Assembly: GCA_965208965.1 (NCBI GenBank)
Contig: OZ242384.1
Span: 2,604,001 to 2,668,000, forward strand
Source of the DNA: Bin5 sp965208965
GTDB taxonomy: Bacteria; Chloroflexota; Anaerolineae; Caldilineales; Caldilineaceae
Direction of reading: 5' to 3'
Length of the DNA: 64,000 bases
The position numbers and the translations under genes are program-made. The notes below the pieces were generated by a model. That model saw nothing but the letters and a program-made list of their open reading frames with translations. It searched no databases and was not told the DNA's origin. Of this stretch, positions 43,805 through 52,682 are shown piece after piece (the stretch's first letter is position 1; the number at the start of each line of letters is the position of its first letter).

Positions 43805-44911
43805 TTACCACAACGACCCCAACGGCTCACACGCATTATACACATCACACGTCAACCGAACTGCAAATAACTCTGCCTCAACCATCGAGACCTCCACCCG
43901 CACCGGCCGCCCCACCAACTCTCCAATATCCTCCCGCTCCCGCCAGCGCGGCCGCGCGTAAAGATGATCCCCGCGGATCGGCACCGCCTCCTCCCACGTA
44001 TAACCAGGAATCGGCTGCGCCGTCATCCCATCCAGCATCTGCACGCGGACCCCGGTGTGCGCCATCGTCCGCACATTCAGCCGCATATCACCATCGCGAG
44101 GAATAATCACCTTCGTCCGCAACACACCCTCACGCCCCCACGTCTTCAGCGAACAGAAGCCGTCCAGCCGCATCTCGTACAGCATCGGGCTCCGATAACC
44201 GCTGCCATACGGCCACTCCGTCTCCTTATCGACGCGGGCCGCATGACCGCCGTAATCGCCGATGACAAAAAAGAGCAGCCTGTCGTCCTTCGTCCGCAGC
44301 ATCTCCTTCCCGTAAGCCGACCCGCCCCCAACCTGGCCATAGTCGCGCACGCCGATAAACGGCTCGCGCTCCGTGCGGTACCAGTACAGCCCGTTGTAGC
44401 TGTAAGCCAGCTGCGTATCCATACGCCCGAAATACTTGATCTGCGGCCAGTTGCTGCTGAGGCTCACCTCCTCGAAGCGGTCACTGGTCATGATGTTGAG
44501 CAGCCCGATATAGAAATCCTCATAGGGCCGCGGCGGCATGTCGTACAGCTCCGTCCCCACCCGGTCCAAACTATCGGGCTGCATGATCGTGACCGGCCGC
44601 GTAAACTCCCTGAAGTCAGTCGTCGTCGACATCGCCACGCGGCGGTCGCCGTAGACCGGACGCACAAAGAGTTGATAGAGTTCGGCCTCCCGATTCCACA
44701 AAATATCGCCGGCGATATCGGAACCGGGATCCAGCCACGGCCCCGAACGATCTACCTCAAAACGCACGCCGTCATCCGAGAACCCGCCCCAGGTCAGATG
44801 CCGCGGCACATCCAGCACAGCCGAAGCATACCCCCGCTCCGCCAGCGGCGTCCCTGCCAGCGAATGTACCGCGTGCGCCCAGATCGGCGCGCCGTCTTGG
44901 TCAACGACCAC
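43805..44911 (-). CDS. Propeller-type glycosidase-like protein, copy 3 (probable 5' frameshift)
   Basis: The reading frame is open from a GTG at 44911, giving 368 residues, shorter than its relatives at 36571 and 38069. It shares the C-terminal RLDGFCSLKTWGREGVLRTKV beta-sandwich, GYTWEE and the LFAVRL end, and has the blade signatures STTTDFREFTRP and AYSYNGLYWYRTER. Plausible protein continues upstream in the same frame (VYSPISGPAWRSFDDVV) with no start codon. The only good start, an ATG at 44976 with GGGGAA before it, is in another frame (MSLTEQESTVLSP). A one-base indel around 44940-44965 would join them. Confidence 0.65.
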   Translation of the reverse strand: MVVDQDGAPIWAHAVHSLAGTPLAERGYASAVLDVPRHLTWGGFSDDGVRFEVDRSGPWLDPGSDIAGDILWNREAELYQLFVRPVYGDRRVAMSTTTDFREFTRPVTIMQPDSLDRVGTELYDMPPRPYEDFYIGLLNIMTSDRFEEVSLSSNWPQIKYFGRMDTQLAYSYNGLYWYRTEREPFIGVRDYGQVGGGSAYGKEMLRTKDDRLLFFVIGDYGGHAARVDKETEWPYGSGYRSPMLYEMRLDGFCSLKTWGREGVLRTKVIIPRDGDMRLNVRTMAHTGVRVQMLDGMTAQPIPGYTWEEAVPIRGDHLYARPRWREREDIGELVGRPVRVEVSMVEAELFAVRLTCDVYNACEPLGSLW

Positions 44912-44995
44912 ATCGTCAAAGCTGCGCCAGGCCGGGCCGGAGATAGGACTGTAGACTCTTGTTCTGTCAGTGACATAATTCCCCTGTTCCCGCCA

Positions 44996-45793
44996 CTATT
45001 TGAATCCCAACTCCACCAGCTTGCCCACCATGCCCTGAATACGCGGACTGTCGCTGTACAAAAAGGCATCTTCGTACACCCGCGCCGACTGTGTGTACTG
45101 CATGTTCTTCACGTGCCCAAGGTTTCCCTGGTAGACCCGTTTCAGAAACTCGATGTCCTTTTCTCTTGACGGCTGCGCGCCGAAATTCATCGTAAACATG
45201 CGCCGTCCAGTCCTGCCGCCGAACGCCGAATGCCACAAGTTCTGGTTAAAGAAGACCACGTCGCCCGGCTCCGACTCGAGCGGAAAGCAAGGAATGTCGC
45301 GACCGGCCGCGCCGAACGCCGTCTCATCCGGACTGTGCCGCATTTGCCTGAGAGGGTCGAGCGCGGCGTGCAGCGGCAACTGGTGCGAACCAGGGATCAC
45401 CCGCAGGCAGCCAGTATCCTCTGTCACCGTATCCAGATAGAGGGCGACCTTAATACGCCCGTAGTCAAGAACCGAGCCGTCGGGATGCCAGCCCGTGTCG
45501 CCAACGTACAGGTTGCCGTCCGAACCGATCCAGACGAAACCGGGGCCGAGCAGCTGTTCGAGCGGCTCATAGATGCGATCATCCTCTGCCAGCGCGCTCA
45601 AAAGCGGCCTCTTCTCGATAAAGCCCAGCACCGCCTGTCGTGCCTTCCCGTCGAACGACTTCCCCTGCCGGTCCTCCGCCAGCACCTCATCGAACGCCTC
45701 GCTGATCTCCTCCATCTCGACCGACGAAAAGCACTGTCGCCGGATGACGAAGCCAAATGTCTCAAAATGGGCGATCTGTTCCGCAGTTAACAT
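44996..45793 (-). CDS. Phytanoyl-CoA dioxygenase (PhyH) family protein, copy 3
   Basis: 265 residues from the ATG at 45793 (MLTAEQIAHFETFG), chosen because a purine-rich AGGAAGGA lies upstream and it matches the family N-terminus; a longer frame to 45859 exists. Iron ligands are His103 and Asp105 in WHPDGS plus the distal His in NQNLWHSAFGG, then RRMFTMNFG. LYLDTVTEDTGCLRVIPGSHQ is shared with copies 1 and 2. It is followed immediately by propeller copy 3, as copy 2 is near propeller copies 1 and 2. Confidence 0.9.
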   Translation of the reverse strand: MLTAEQIAHFETFGFVIRRQCFSSVEMEEISEAFDEVLAEDRQGKSFDGKARQAVLGFIEKRPLLSALAEDDRIYEPLEQLLGPGFVWIGSDGNLYVGDTGWHPDGSVLDYGRIKVALYLDTVTEDTGCLRVIPGSHQLPLHAALDPLRQMRHSPDETAFGAAGRDIPCFPLESEPGDVVFFNQNLWHSAFGGRTGRRMFTMNFGAQPSREKDIEFLKRVYQGNLGHVKNMQYTQSARVYEDAFLYSDSPRIQGMVGKLVELGFK

Positions 45794-45926
45794 CTGGGCG
45801 CCATTCCTTCCTGCTGCGCGGCAGCGTCTGTTCCTTGCAACGCAATCGACCGCGGGCATTGTGTAAGCTTATGACTGGAGCAACTTCCTGCATTGGATTT
45901 CCTTCGATGCGACGGTCAACAGCTGC

Positions 45927-47015
45927 TCATAGCAGATCGAACATGCGGACGGCGTTTCCGCCCAGGATCAGCGCCTTCTCATCTTCCGAAAGAAACGTAC
46001 AATGCACGCGGATATAGTCGATCGCCTGCTTGTATGTACACCAGGAGCCGGAGCAGTAGGGCATGTCCGTCCCCCACAACAGCTTGTGAACGCCGATCTC
46101 CTCGCGCAACTCCCTGATCTTTTCCTGCGCGCCGGGGAACGGATATTCCGGCCAGAACGCGCAGAACAGCACCTCAACGTGCATATTCGGCCGCTTGAGC
46201 ATCGTCATCAGCGTATCGGGAATCTCATAGCGCTCTTCTCCGCGCCGCATGCTGAAGGTATCGATGCCATGCGTGAGCAAGGCAGGTATGTCGGGATGTG
46301 CCTCAGCCCAGCGGTCGAGTTCCGCCACGTGCTCCATGAACCCGCCTAGACGGTCGCGCTGGCGGCTGTGCAGATACCACCACACGGGGATACCTAGCTC
46401 GCGCACCTTCTCCCACAGCGGCTCGAACTTGGCGTCGTCCAGGTGGTCGGCGTAATTGCTAAGCGCGAACGGCTCGACGCTGAAATAGAGACCCATGAGA
46501 CCATGTTCTCTCACAGCCTGCTCCAGCCTCTCATGTTCCGCCGGGCTGTCCGCCTCCCATTCCCGCACCTGCGCCAGCCCAATGAAGCGGTTGGGAAAGC
46601 GCCGCATCTGCTCGCCATAGTACTCGTTCAACGCACCGTAGATGTGGTCGTGCTGGAGAACACCCATGTCCACGCCCACCAGGTCCATCTCCCCGATCAT
46701 GCGCTCAGGCGGCGCCTCACAGTTGATCAGACTGGGAGGATAGGCCTGTGTGTAGTAATCGACGCCATCAACCGTGATTTCCGCGCGGCCAAAATCGGCC
46801 ATGCGAAAGTTGACTTCCGGCATCTCGTTGATGTCGTCCGAGTCCCACTGCAGGAACGGCTCGGGCACCGGCTCGTCATCGGCTTTGCGGCGGAAGCGGC
46901 TGCTGTCGCGCATGTGGCACTGCCAGAATTTCATCCGCAGCGGTTGCAGCGGGTCCTCCTCAACGGATGCTCTACCGAGCGGAGGAAAGATGTGAAAGTG
47001 CGAGTCGATAATCAC
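45927..47015 (-). CDS. Amidohydrolase family 2 (ACMSD-like) metal-dependent hydrolase
   Basis: This 362-residue TIM-barrel hydrolase begins MIIDSHFHIFPP, supplying the metal-binding His6-x-His8. VWWYLHSRQRDR carries the next His. LLTHGIDTF and LLWGTDMPYCSG give the late His and Asp of the active site. Relatives hydrolyse or decarboxylate aromatic, lactone or amide substrates. It lies 47 bases after the UgpE-type permease and ahead of PhyH copy 3 and propeller copy 3, so it probably acts on the imported compound or its product. Confidence 0.88.
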   Translation of the reverse strand: MIIDSHFHIFPPLGRASVEEDPLQPLRMKFWQCHMRDSSRFRRKADDEPVPEPFLQWDSDDINEMPEVNFRMADFGRAEITVDGVDYYTQAYPPSLINCEAPPERMIGEMDLVGVDMGVLQHDHIYGALNEYYGEQMRRFPNRFIGLAQVREWEADSPAEHERLEQAVREHGLMGLYFSVEPFALSNYADHLDDAKFEPLWEKVRELGIPVWWYLHSRQRDRLGGFMEHVAELDRWAEAHPDIPALLTHGIDTFSMRRGEERYEIPDTLMTMLKRPNMHVEVLFCAFWPEYPFPGAQEKIRELREEIGVHKLLWGTDMPYCSGSWCTYKQAIDYIRVHCTFLSEDEKALILGGNAVRMFDLL

Positions 47016-47062
47016 AGTTGTTTTCCTGTCCTGATTCCCTGGAAGGCGCGGGCCGCAATTTG

Positions 47063-47989
47063 CTACCCCTTCATCCCGCTCACGACCACACCCTGGATGA
47101 AGTGCCGCTGCGCGAAGAAGAAGACCATGACCGGCGGCAGCGCGATCAGGGTCGAAACGGCCATGATCGCCACCCAGGGAACGTAGTGCATCGAGGTGGA
47201 GCCGTGCGCGGTCTGCACCCAGGTCTTAAGGGCGACGGCCAGCGGCTGTCTTTCGAAACTGTTCAGGTAGATCAACGGCTCGAAAAAGGCGTTCCACTGG
47301 CTCATGAAGGTGAAGATCGCCATCGTGCCCAGCGCCGGTTTCGACAGCGGCAGGATGATGCGCCAGAACACGCCGAACGTGCCGCAACCGTCGATACGCG
47401 CCGCGTCGTCGTAGTCCAATGGAATCGTCAGAAAGAACTGCCGCAGCAGGAAAATGTAGAAAGCGCCGCCGCCGAAGAAACTGGGCACGATCAGCGGCTT
47501 GAACGAGTCCAACCATTTCAGCTGGCGAAACAGCAGAAACTGCGGGATCAACGTGACGTGCGATGGAATCATCATCGTGCTCAGCACCAGGATGAAGAGG
47601 ACGGTGCGCCCAGGAAAGCGCACGCGCGCGAAACCGTAGGCAACCAGGCTCGCGCTCAGCACCGTCCCCACCATCACCCACACAACGAGGATCATCGTGT
47701 TAATAGTGGAGCGAACGAAGGGGAACTCGGTCAGCCCCGTCACATAGTTGCTCCACTGCACCGGATTGGGGATGAAGCTCGGCGGGATGGCGAATGCGTC
47801 GGTCTCGGTCTTCAGCGAACTGGAGATCAGCCAGATAAACGGGACTGCCAGCATAAAGCCGACTGTGAGCAACAAAAGGTAGATCAATGCCTGACCGGCT
47901 ATCTGTTTTCCGCTCGCGCTCTGCAACCAGCCGGAACTCCAACCTCCGGTCTGTCCATTCTTCGAATCTACTCGCGCCTTTATGGTCAT
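47063..47989 (-). CDS. Carbohydrate ABC transporter permease (UgpE/MalG type), importer 2
   Basis: 308 residues with a polar N-terminal ~28 residues and six membrane segments, the first in ALIYLLLLTVGFMLAVPFIWL. The ATPase-contact loop reads LDYDDAARIDGCGTFGVFWRIILPLSKPAL. The end is FIQGVVVSGMKG. It pairs with the permease at 48087 and the binding protein at 50061. Confidence 0.92.
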   Translation of the reverse strand: MTIKARVDSKNGQTGGWSSGWLQSASGKQIAGQALIYLLLLTVGFMLAVPFIWLISSSLKTETDAFAIPPSFIPNPVQWSNYVTGLTEFPFVRSTINTMILVVWVMVGTVLSASLVAYGFARVRFPGRTVLFILVLSTMMIPSHVTLIPQFLLFRQLKWLDSFKPLIVPSFFGGGAFYIFLLRQFFLTIPLDYDDAARIDGCGTFGVFWRIILPLSKPALGTMAIFTFMSQWNAFFEPLIYLNSFERQPLAVALKTWVQTAHGSTSMHYVPWVAIMAVSTLIALPPVMVFFFAQRHFIQGVVVSGMKG

Positions 47990-48086
47990 TGTAGTCGCGC
48001 CCTAACCATTTGTAAGCCCCAAAACTATCGGTTCCAAGTTCTTGAAAGTCGTCGCCGGCCAGCGCCTGACCACTGAGAATGAGAGA

Positions 48087-49022
48087 CTATTTGACCGCCC
48101 CTTCGTAGTAAACATACCGTCCCGAAACGCGCAGAGAAATGAGTGTCAGCACAAAAATGATAGCGAAAAGAACCCAGGCCAAGCCGGCCGCATAACCCAT
48201 CTTGAGGTAGTTCCAGGCATTCTGATAGAGATAGAGAATGTAGAACAGCGAAGCGTCGGCCGGGCCGCCCTCGGTAATGACGTAGGCGCCTGTGAACACC
48301 TGGAATGTGCCGATCATGCCGGTAAGAAAGGTGAAGAAGATGACGGGGGAGGTCATGGGCAGGGTGACGTTTCGGAACTTGGCCCACGCGCCGGCCCCGT
48401 CCAGCATCGCTGCTTCGTAAAGTACGGTCGGTACCCCCTGCAGGCCGGCCAAATAGAGGATCATATTGCCTCCCAAACCCCACAGGCTCATGATAATGAA
48501 GCTGGGAATCACCCACTCGCGCGAAGCAAACCATTGCGGCCCTTCGATGTCAATGCTGGCCAGAAAGTTGTTGACCAGGCCGATCTCCGGGTTGAGAATC
48601 CAGGCAAACAGATAGGAGGAGGCGATAGTCGGCGTTACCACCGGCAGGTAGAATACAGTGCGAAAGAAGCCAACCCCTTTCACCGCCTGGTTGAGCAGCA
48701 GCGCCAGCAAGTAACCGCCAACTGTGCCCAGCGGGACGAGGAGGACCGTGTAGATCACCGTCACCTTGAGCGACTGCCAGAACAAGGGGTCGCCGCTCAC
48801 CATCTTTGTGTAGTTGTCCAGGCCGATAAAGCGGGGCGAATCGAGGATCGTGTAGCGGCTGAAGGAGAGCACGAAGGAGGCGATGATGGGGAATGCAGTG
48901 AAGACGATGAAGCCCAAAACCCAGGGTGCGATGCAGATGTAGCCGTCAATCGCCTCGCGCAGGCGCAATCGGGACATCCGTCTTCGGCGTCCGTTGCTGG
49001 CGGCCGGCGTGGCTACGCTCAC
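48087..49022 (-). CDS. Carbohydrate ABC transporter permease (UgpA/MalF type), importer 2
   Basis: About 311 residues from a GTG at 49022 that overlaps the epimerase stop (GTGA) and has GGAGG 8-9 bases upstream; longer in-frame starts exist at 49040 and 49064. Six membrane segments, starting with YICIAPWVLGFIVFTAFPII. The loop VLYEAAMLDGAGAWAKFRNVTLPM contacts the ATPase. Translation is coupled to the epimerase, which puts that enzyme within the transporter operon. Confidence 0.92.
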   Translation of the reverse strand: MSVATPAASNGRRRRMSRLRLREAIDGYICIAPWVLGFIVFTAFPIIASFVLSFSRYTILDSPRFIGLDNYTKMVSGDPLFWQSLKVTVIYTVLLVPLGTVGGYLLALLLNQAVKGVGFFRTVFYLPVVTPTIASSYLFAWILNPEIGLVNNFLASIDIEGPQWFASREWVIPSFIIMSLWGLGGNMILYLAGLQGVPTVLYEAAMLDGAGAWAKFRNVTLPMTSPVIFFTFLTGMIGTFQVFTGAYVITEGGPADASLFYILYLYQNAWNYLKMGYAAGLAWVLFAIIFVLTLISLRVSGRYVYYEGAVK

Positions 49023-49942
49023 GGCTGTGCCTCCATCCATTCCCGAAACTCGCTCTCCCGCCACGTGTAGCGGGGCTCATATCCCAGCAGCCGGCGCGCC
49101 TTCGCCGTCGAGACAAAGCTGTCGAAACCGGCCAGCGGGCGGCGCAGGGGCACATTGCCATAGTGGCGGGCGGCGAGGGTCGGCGTTTCCTCCAGCGAGC
49201 AGGTGTCCGCACCGTTAATCAGGAACACGTCGTGTCCGATCGCCTCGTTCTCCAACGCCAGCCTGAACGCACGCGCCGCATCGCGTGCATCTGTGACCGT
49301 CCACAGGTTCGATTGACCCTTCTCAGAGTCGACTATGTAGCCTCGGTATCCCGCCCACTGTTCTTCCACAGTGCGGTCCCGGCTCCAGCCAGACCGCACC
49401 GCGACGGCCGCCCCTGCCCTGTCCAGATACCAATTGTGATTAATGCGCAAGCTGATGGTCTGAATGCCGTAGTCCTCAGTGTATCGTTTAAACGTGATCT
49501 CGTTGATCAGCTTGCTGATCCCGTATTCGTTGCGCGGCTCGGCAGGATGTTCCTCGTCGACGGGGAAATAGCGCGGCCGCGTGTCGCTCCGTCCATAGTC
49601 CGTGTTCATCGCCTCCTTGGAGGAGCCGAAAATGACCTTCCGTGCGCCCGCGCCCACCGCGGCCTCCAGCACGGTATAGGTGCCCCGGTCGTTGACATAC
49701 ATCAGGCGTTCCGGCGTCGTGATCCCTGGCCCCGGAATCGCCGCCAAATGGACGATCGCCTCCTGATCCTGAGATGCTTCCCGCATCCGTTCCAAGTCGG
49801 TGATGTCACCGTCGATATGCCGGACCGGCTCGACGAACGGGGCGGTCTTGCTGTAGTTTGATACCGTGTGGCCAGCCGCCAGGAGTTCGCGTAGCACGTA
49901 CCCTCCGATTTTGCCGCTGCCGCCGGTTACCAGAACATTCAT
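49019..49942 (-). CDS. NAD-dependent epimerase/dehydratase family protein
   Basis: This 307-residue extended SDR has the NAD motif TGGSGKIGGYV at residues 6-16, HLAAIPGPG, a Ser in IFGSSKEAMN and the catalytic YGISK pair (Tyr, Lys). The length and TGGSGKIG...GRSDTRPRYFP pattern resemble sugar dehydrogenases such as uronate dehydrogenase as well as epimerases. It lies between the binding protein and permeases of importer 2 and probably acts on the incoming sugar. Confidence 0.88.
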   Translation of the reverse strand: MNVLVTGGSGKIGGYVLRELLAAGHTVSNYSKTAPFVEPVRHIDGDITDLERMREASQDQEAIVHLAAIPGPGITTPERLMYVNDRGTYTVLEAAVGAGARKVIFGSSKEAMNTDYGRSDTRPRYFPVDEEHPAEPRNEYGISKLINEITFKRYTEDYGIQTISLRINHNWYLDRAGAAVAVRSGWSRDRTVEEQWAGYRGYIVDSEKGQSNLWTVTDARDAARAFRLALENEAIGHDVFLINGADTCSLEETPTLAARHYGNVPLRRPLAGFDSFVSTAKARRLLGYEPRYTWRESEFREWMEAQP

Positions 49943-50008
49943 CTGAAGTTTAGGCCGCCCGCGCCCGGCGCATGCGCATCCAGCGCGCGCGGTCAGAGAG
50001 GGGTGTGT

Positions 50009-50037
50009 CCGGTGGCCGGCGACTCGCCGGCCACCGG
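50009..50037 (-). terminator. Perfect 13-bp stem-loop after the binding-protein gene (importer 2)
   Basis: CCGGTGGCCGGCG (50009-50021) pairs perfectly with CGCCGGCCACCGG (50025-50037) with a 3-base loop. It lies 23 bases after the binding-protein stop and before the epimerase start at 49942. No U-tract. It probably tunes the ratio of binding protein to downstream products. Confidence 0.65.
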
Positions 50038-50060
50038 GAAGCAGTCAATGCCGTCTGTGC

Positions 50061-51458
50061 CTATCCCTCTGCCAGGGCCGCGTCGATCTCTACCTTGGCG
50101 TCTGACATGGCCTGCTGCATTGACTTCTCGCCCAGGAAGACCTTGTCATATTCGCGCCGCACCGTGTCGGAGAAGAACCTCGCCTTCCGCCCGTACCATC
50201 TTGGCATCCAGAGTACGTTCTCCGCGGCCGATGGATGCGTGGTAAAGCGCTCGTCCCGGCTCAGGAAGACCTCGTAGAAGCGCCGCATCCATCCTTCCGG
50301 CAGAGCGGGTAGTTTGTCGATAGCCTTCCGCATATCGTACCCAGTGAGATTGATATTGGGCGTAATCCAGTCGCTGATCGCTTCACTGGTAGTGGCCCAG
50401 ATGGCGAAGGTGGCGGACGCATCCGTATTCTCGCTTCCACTCCACACGCCCCAGGAGTTCGTCCCCATCATCTGGACGCGGTGCTCCCGCCAGGGAACCG
50501 GCATGAACAAGAGTCCGAATGCCTCCTGGTTCACACGCTGGTCTCCAACTCCCGGGTGTCTGATCGAACAGAAAGCTTTGCCCGAATTAAACAGACCGCC
50601 CTGAACCGCCTGGGCCTCGGCTGGCGTTGGTGCAACCTTGTCCACCAGCGTCAGATCGATGTAGTCCTGCAGCGCTTGTACCGACTCCTCCGAGTCGATC
50701 AGCGCCTCGGTCTCATTGTAACCCCACAGGTCGTCCAATGCTTGGGCGCCGTTGCTATACATGAAATAGAGCGAAGTGGCGCCAAATCGCGCGGTGCTGT
50801 TGGCAAGTCCCCACTGTTCCACTTCACCATCGGAGTTGACCTTCGTCGTCGCCTTCAGCAACTCGACCAGATCGTCCCAGCGCCATTCGTCGTAGTTCGC
50901 GGCCGGTCCGTCGTCGCCCCAATCGGGCAGAGCGATTCCCTCCTGCTCGGCCAGCGTTCTGTTCACCACCAACTGCCAGTTAGGGCAGTAGACCTGGGAG
51001 AGGGAGTAGATCTTCCCATCATTTCCGCACTGCATCCACGGATCCGCGTCCCATTTGCTGTTGTCCACGCCGTGCGCGTCCAGGGAGTCATCCAGTGCCA
51101 AAAGCACCTTGAACCATTCCCCCTGCCAGTAGCTGTCGACCATGACGACATCTGGCGCCACACCGCCCACCATCTGCGTCAGGAGCTTGGTCGAGTATTC
51201 TCCCCACGGCGTCGACTCGCTGATTGCAGTGATCTCCGGGTGCGCCTCGCCTATACCGTCACGAATTGGATCCCAGAAACCGCCGTGCCAGTGGCTGAAA
51301 CGGATTTCGACCGACTCCATCGATGGAGCCGCAGCCTCCTCCTCCGCCATTTCCGCTGCCGGCACAGCCGGTTGACAAGCTGCTGCTACAATGCCTGCAG
51401 ATCCGACTGCCGATGCCCACAGAAAATCCCGCCGGCTCATTCTTCGCTTTGCTGTCAT
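50061..51458 (-). CDS. Extracellular solute-binding protein, Tat lipoprotein (importer 2)
   Basis: This 465-residue protein has a twin-arginine signal (MSRRDFLWASA) and the lipobox AAAC, followed by a Glu/Ala spacer. The mature part is a family-1 sugar-binding protein: RFSHWHGGFWDPIRDGI, GGVAPDVVMVDSYW, PNWQLVVNRTLAEQEGI and GGLFNSGKAFCSIRHPGVG. An AAAGGAGAAAG site precedes the ATG. It is the first gene of the importer 2 run, and the following stem-loop separates it from the epimerase. Confidence 0.92.
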   Translation of the reverse strand: MTAKRRMSRRDFLWASAVGSAGIVAAACQPAVPAAEMAEEEAAAPSMESVEIRFSHWHGGFWDPIRDGIGEAHPEITAISESTPWGEYSTKLLTQMVGGVAPDVVMVDSYWQGEWFKVLLALDDSLDAHGVDNSKWDADPWMQCGNDGKIYSLSQVYCPNWQLVVNRTLAEQEGIALPDWGDDGPAANYDEWRWDDLVELLKATTKVNSDGEVEQWGLANSTARFGATSLYFMYSNGAQALDDLWGYNETEALIDSEESVQALQDYIDLTLVDKVAPTPAEAQAVQGGLFNSGKAFCSIRHPGVGDQRVNQEAFGLLFMPVPWREHRVQMMGTNSWGVWSGSENTDASATFAIWATTSEAISDWITPNINLTGYDMRKAIDKLPALPEGWMRRFYEVFLSRDERFTTHPSAAENVLWMPRWYGRKARFFSDTVRREYDKVFLGEKSMQQAMSDAKVEIDAALAEG

Positions 51459-51808
51459 CGACTTTCTCCTTTGTTGGAAAACTGCGATTTCTTCACTCGC
51501 CTGTCTTTGCAGCAGCCCGACGTCAGGCTACCTCCATGGATAACTGCCGTTCCAGCCACGCAACTACCTTCCAGGATTTAACTCAACGACGACGTAAAGC
51601 ATATCTCGAAAACTGGTCCGGGAAGCGTCATGAACTGATTTGGCCGTCTCCGCCGGGTGCGTAAGCATCTTGTGGCTGTGGTCACTCTGGCCCCTTGCAA
51701 AAGATCGATCTTCTCTTGGCAAAGTACGCTACCCTCGTCGTCCACCTATGCGGCGTCGGGAGGATGACCTGTTTCCACAAGCATCCGCACTCAATTGATC
51801 CGACAGTC
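51459..51808. other. Intergenic region between importer 3 and importer 2
   Basis: About 350 bases with no gene. It should hold the promoter for the binding protein at 51458 and the end of the importer 3 transcript. I found no near-consensus promoter and no strong hairpin. Confidence 0.4.
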
Positions 51809-52657
51809 CTACCCCTTAATGGCGCCCATCGTCAGGCCGCCCGCCAGGAAGCGCTGCACCACCAGAGCAAGCAGCAGAACCGGCAGCGTGACGACCGTAG
51901 CCGCCGCGCACAGCGCGCCCCAATTCACCTGGCCGTACGTGAGGAAGTTATATACGGCCAGCGGCAGCGTCATCGTCTTCGAGCCGCCCAGAATCAGCAC
52001 AAAGATGAAGTTGTTCCACGAGGAGATGAAGCTGAGGATCGCCACCGCCGTAATGCCGGGCAGGCTGAGCGGGATCATGATGCGGATCATCGTGCCCAGC
52101 TGCGAGCAGCCGTCTATCAGCGCCGCGTCCAGAAGCTCGCTCGGCACGTCTTCGAAGAAGCCGATCATGACCCACATGATCAGCGGCAGCACCGTCAGAA
52201 TGTGTGTGATCACGATGCCTGCGTGCGTGTCCAACAGCCCCAGTCGCTTGTAAACGATGAAGAGGGGAACGAGAAACGTGATCCCCGGCAGCATGCGCAC
52301 CACCAGCAGCGCCAGGGCCAGCCCGTCCTGCTTGTACTTGGCGATGCTGTAGGCGGCCGGCAGCCCCACCACCAGCGACAGCCCCACAGAGGTGACAGCG
52401 ATCGTCAGGCTGTTGAACAGGTACCTTGCAAAGGGATTGCGCTCAAAGACCTCACCGTAGTGGGCCAACGTCGGGGTGAAAAACCAAACCGGCGGATCGC
52501 TGACGATCAGCAGGTTCGGCTTGAACGAGGAGACGAACATCCAGAAGAAGATAAACAAAAAGAAGACCAGGAAGATCGACAGGATGATCCAGAACAGTGA
52601 GTCCTGTATCCGTCTCGTTTTTCGCATTCCCAATGGCCTGAGAGAATATCTGTTCAT
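51809..52657 (-). CDS. Carbohydrate ABC transporter permease (UgpE/MalG type), importer 3
   Basis: About 282 residues from the ATG at 52657; a longer frame to 52696 overlaps the neighbouring gene and an ATG at 52627 is another option. First membrane segment LFWIILSIFLVFFLFIFFWM. The ATPase-contact loop is ELLDAALIDGCSQLGTMIRIMIPLSLPG. The end AGGLTMGAIKG is family-typical. Pairs with the permease at 52683 and binding protein at 53763. Confidence 0.9.
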   Translation of the reverse strand: MNRYSLRPLGMRKTRRIQDSLFWIILSIFLVFFLFIFFWMFVSSFKPNLLIVSDPPVWFFTPTLAHYGEVFERNPFARYLFNSLTIAVTSVGLSLVVGLPAAYSIAKYKQDGLALALLVVRMLPGITFLVPLFIVYKRLGLLDTHAGIVITHILTVLPLIMWVMIGFFEDVPSELLDAALIDGCSQLGTMIRIMIPLSLPGITAVAILSFISSWNNFIFVLILGGSKTMTLPLAVYNFLTYGQVNWGALCAAATVVTLPVLLLALVVQRFLAGGLTMGAIKG

Positions 52658-52682
52658 GTGTCTTGCCCGGCAGCTTTCTGGT

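Noticed and set aside
47018..48076. 352-residue plus-strand frame rich in His, Arg and Gln
   Set aside because: Antisense to the UgpE-type permease; the composition is that of the reverse of a membrane-protein gene.
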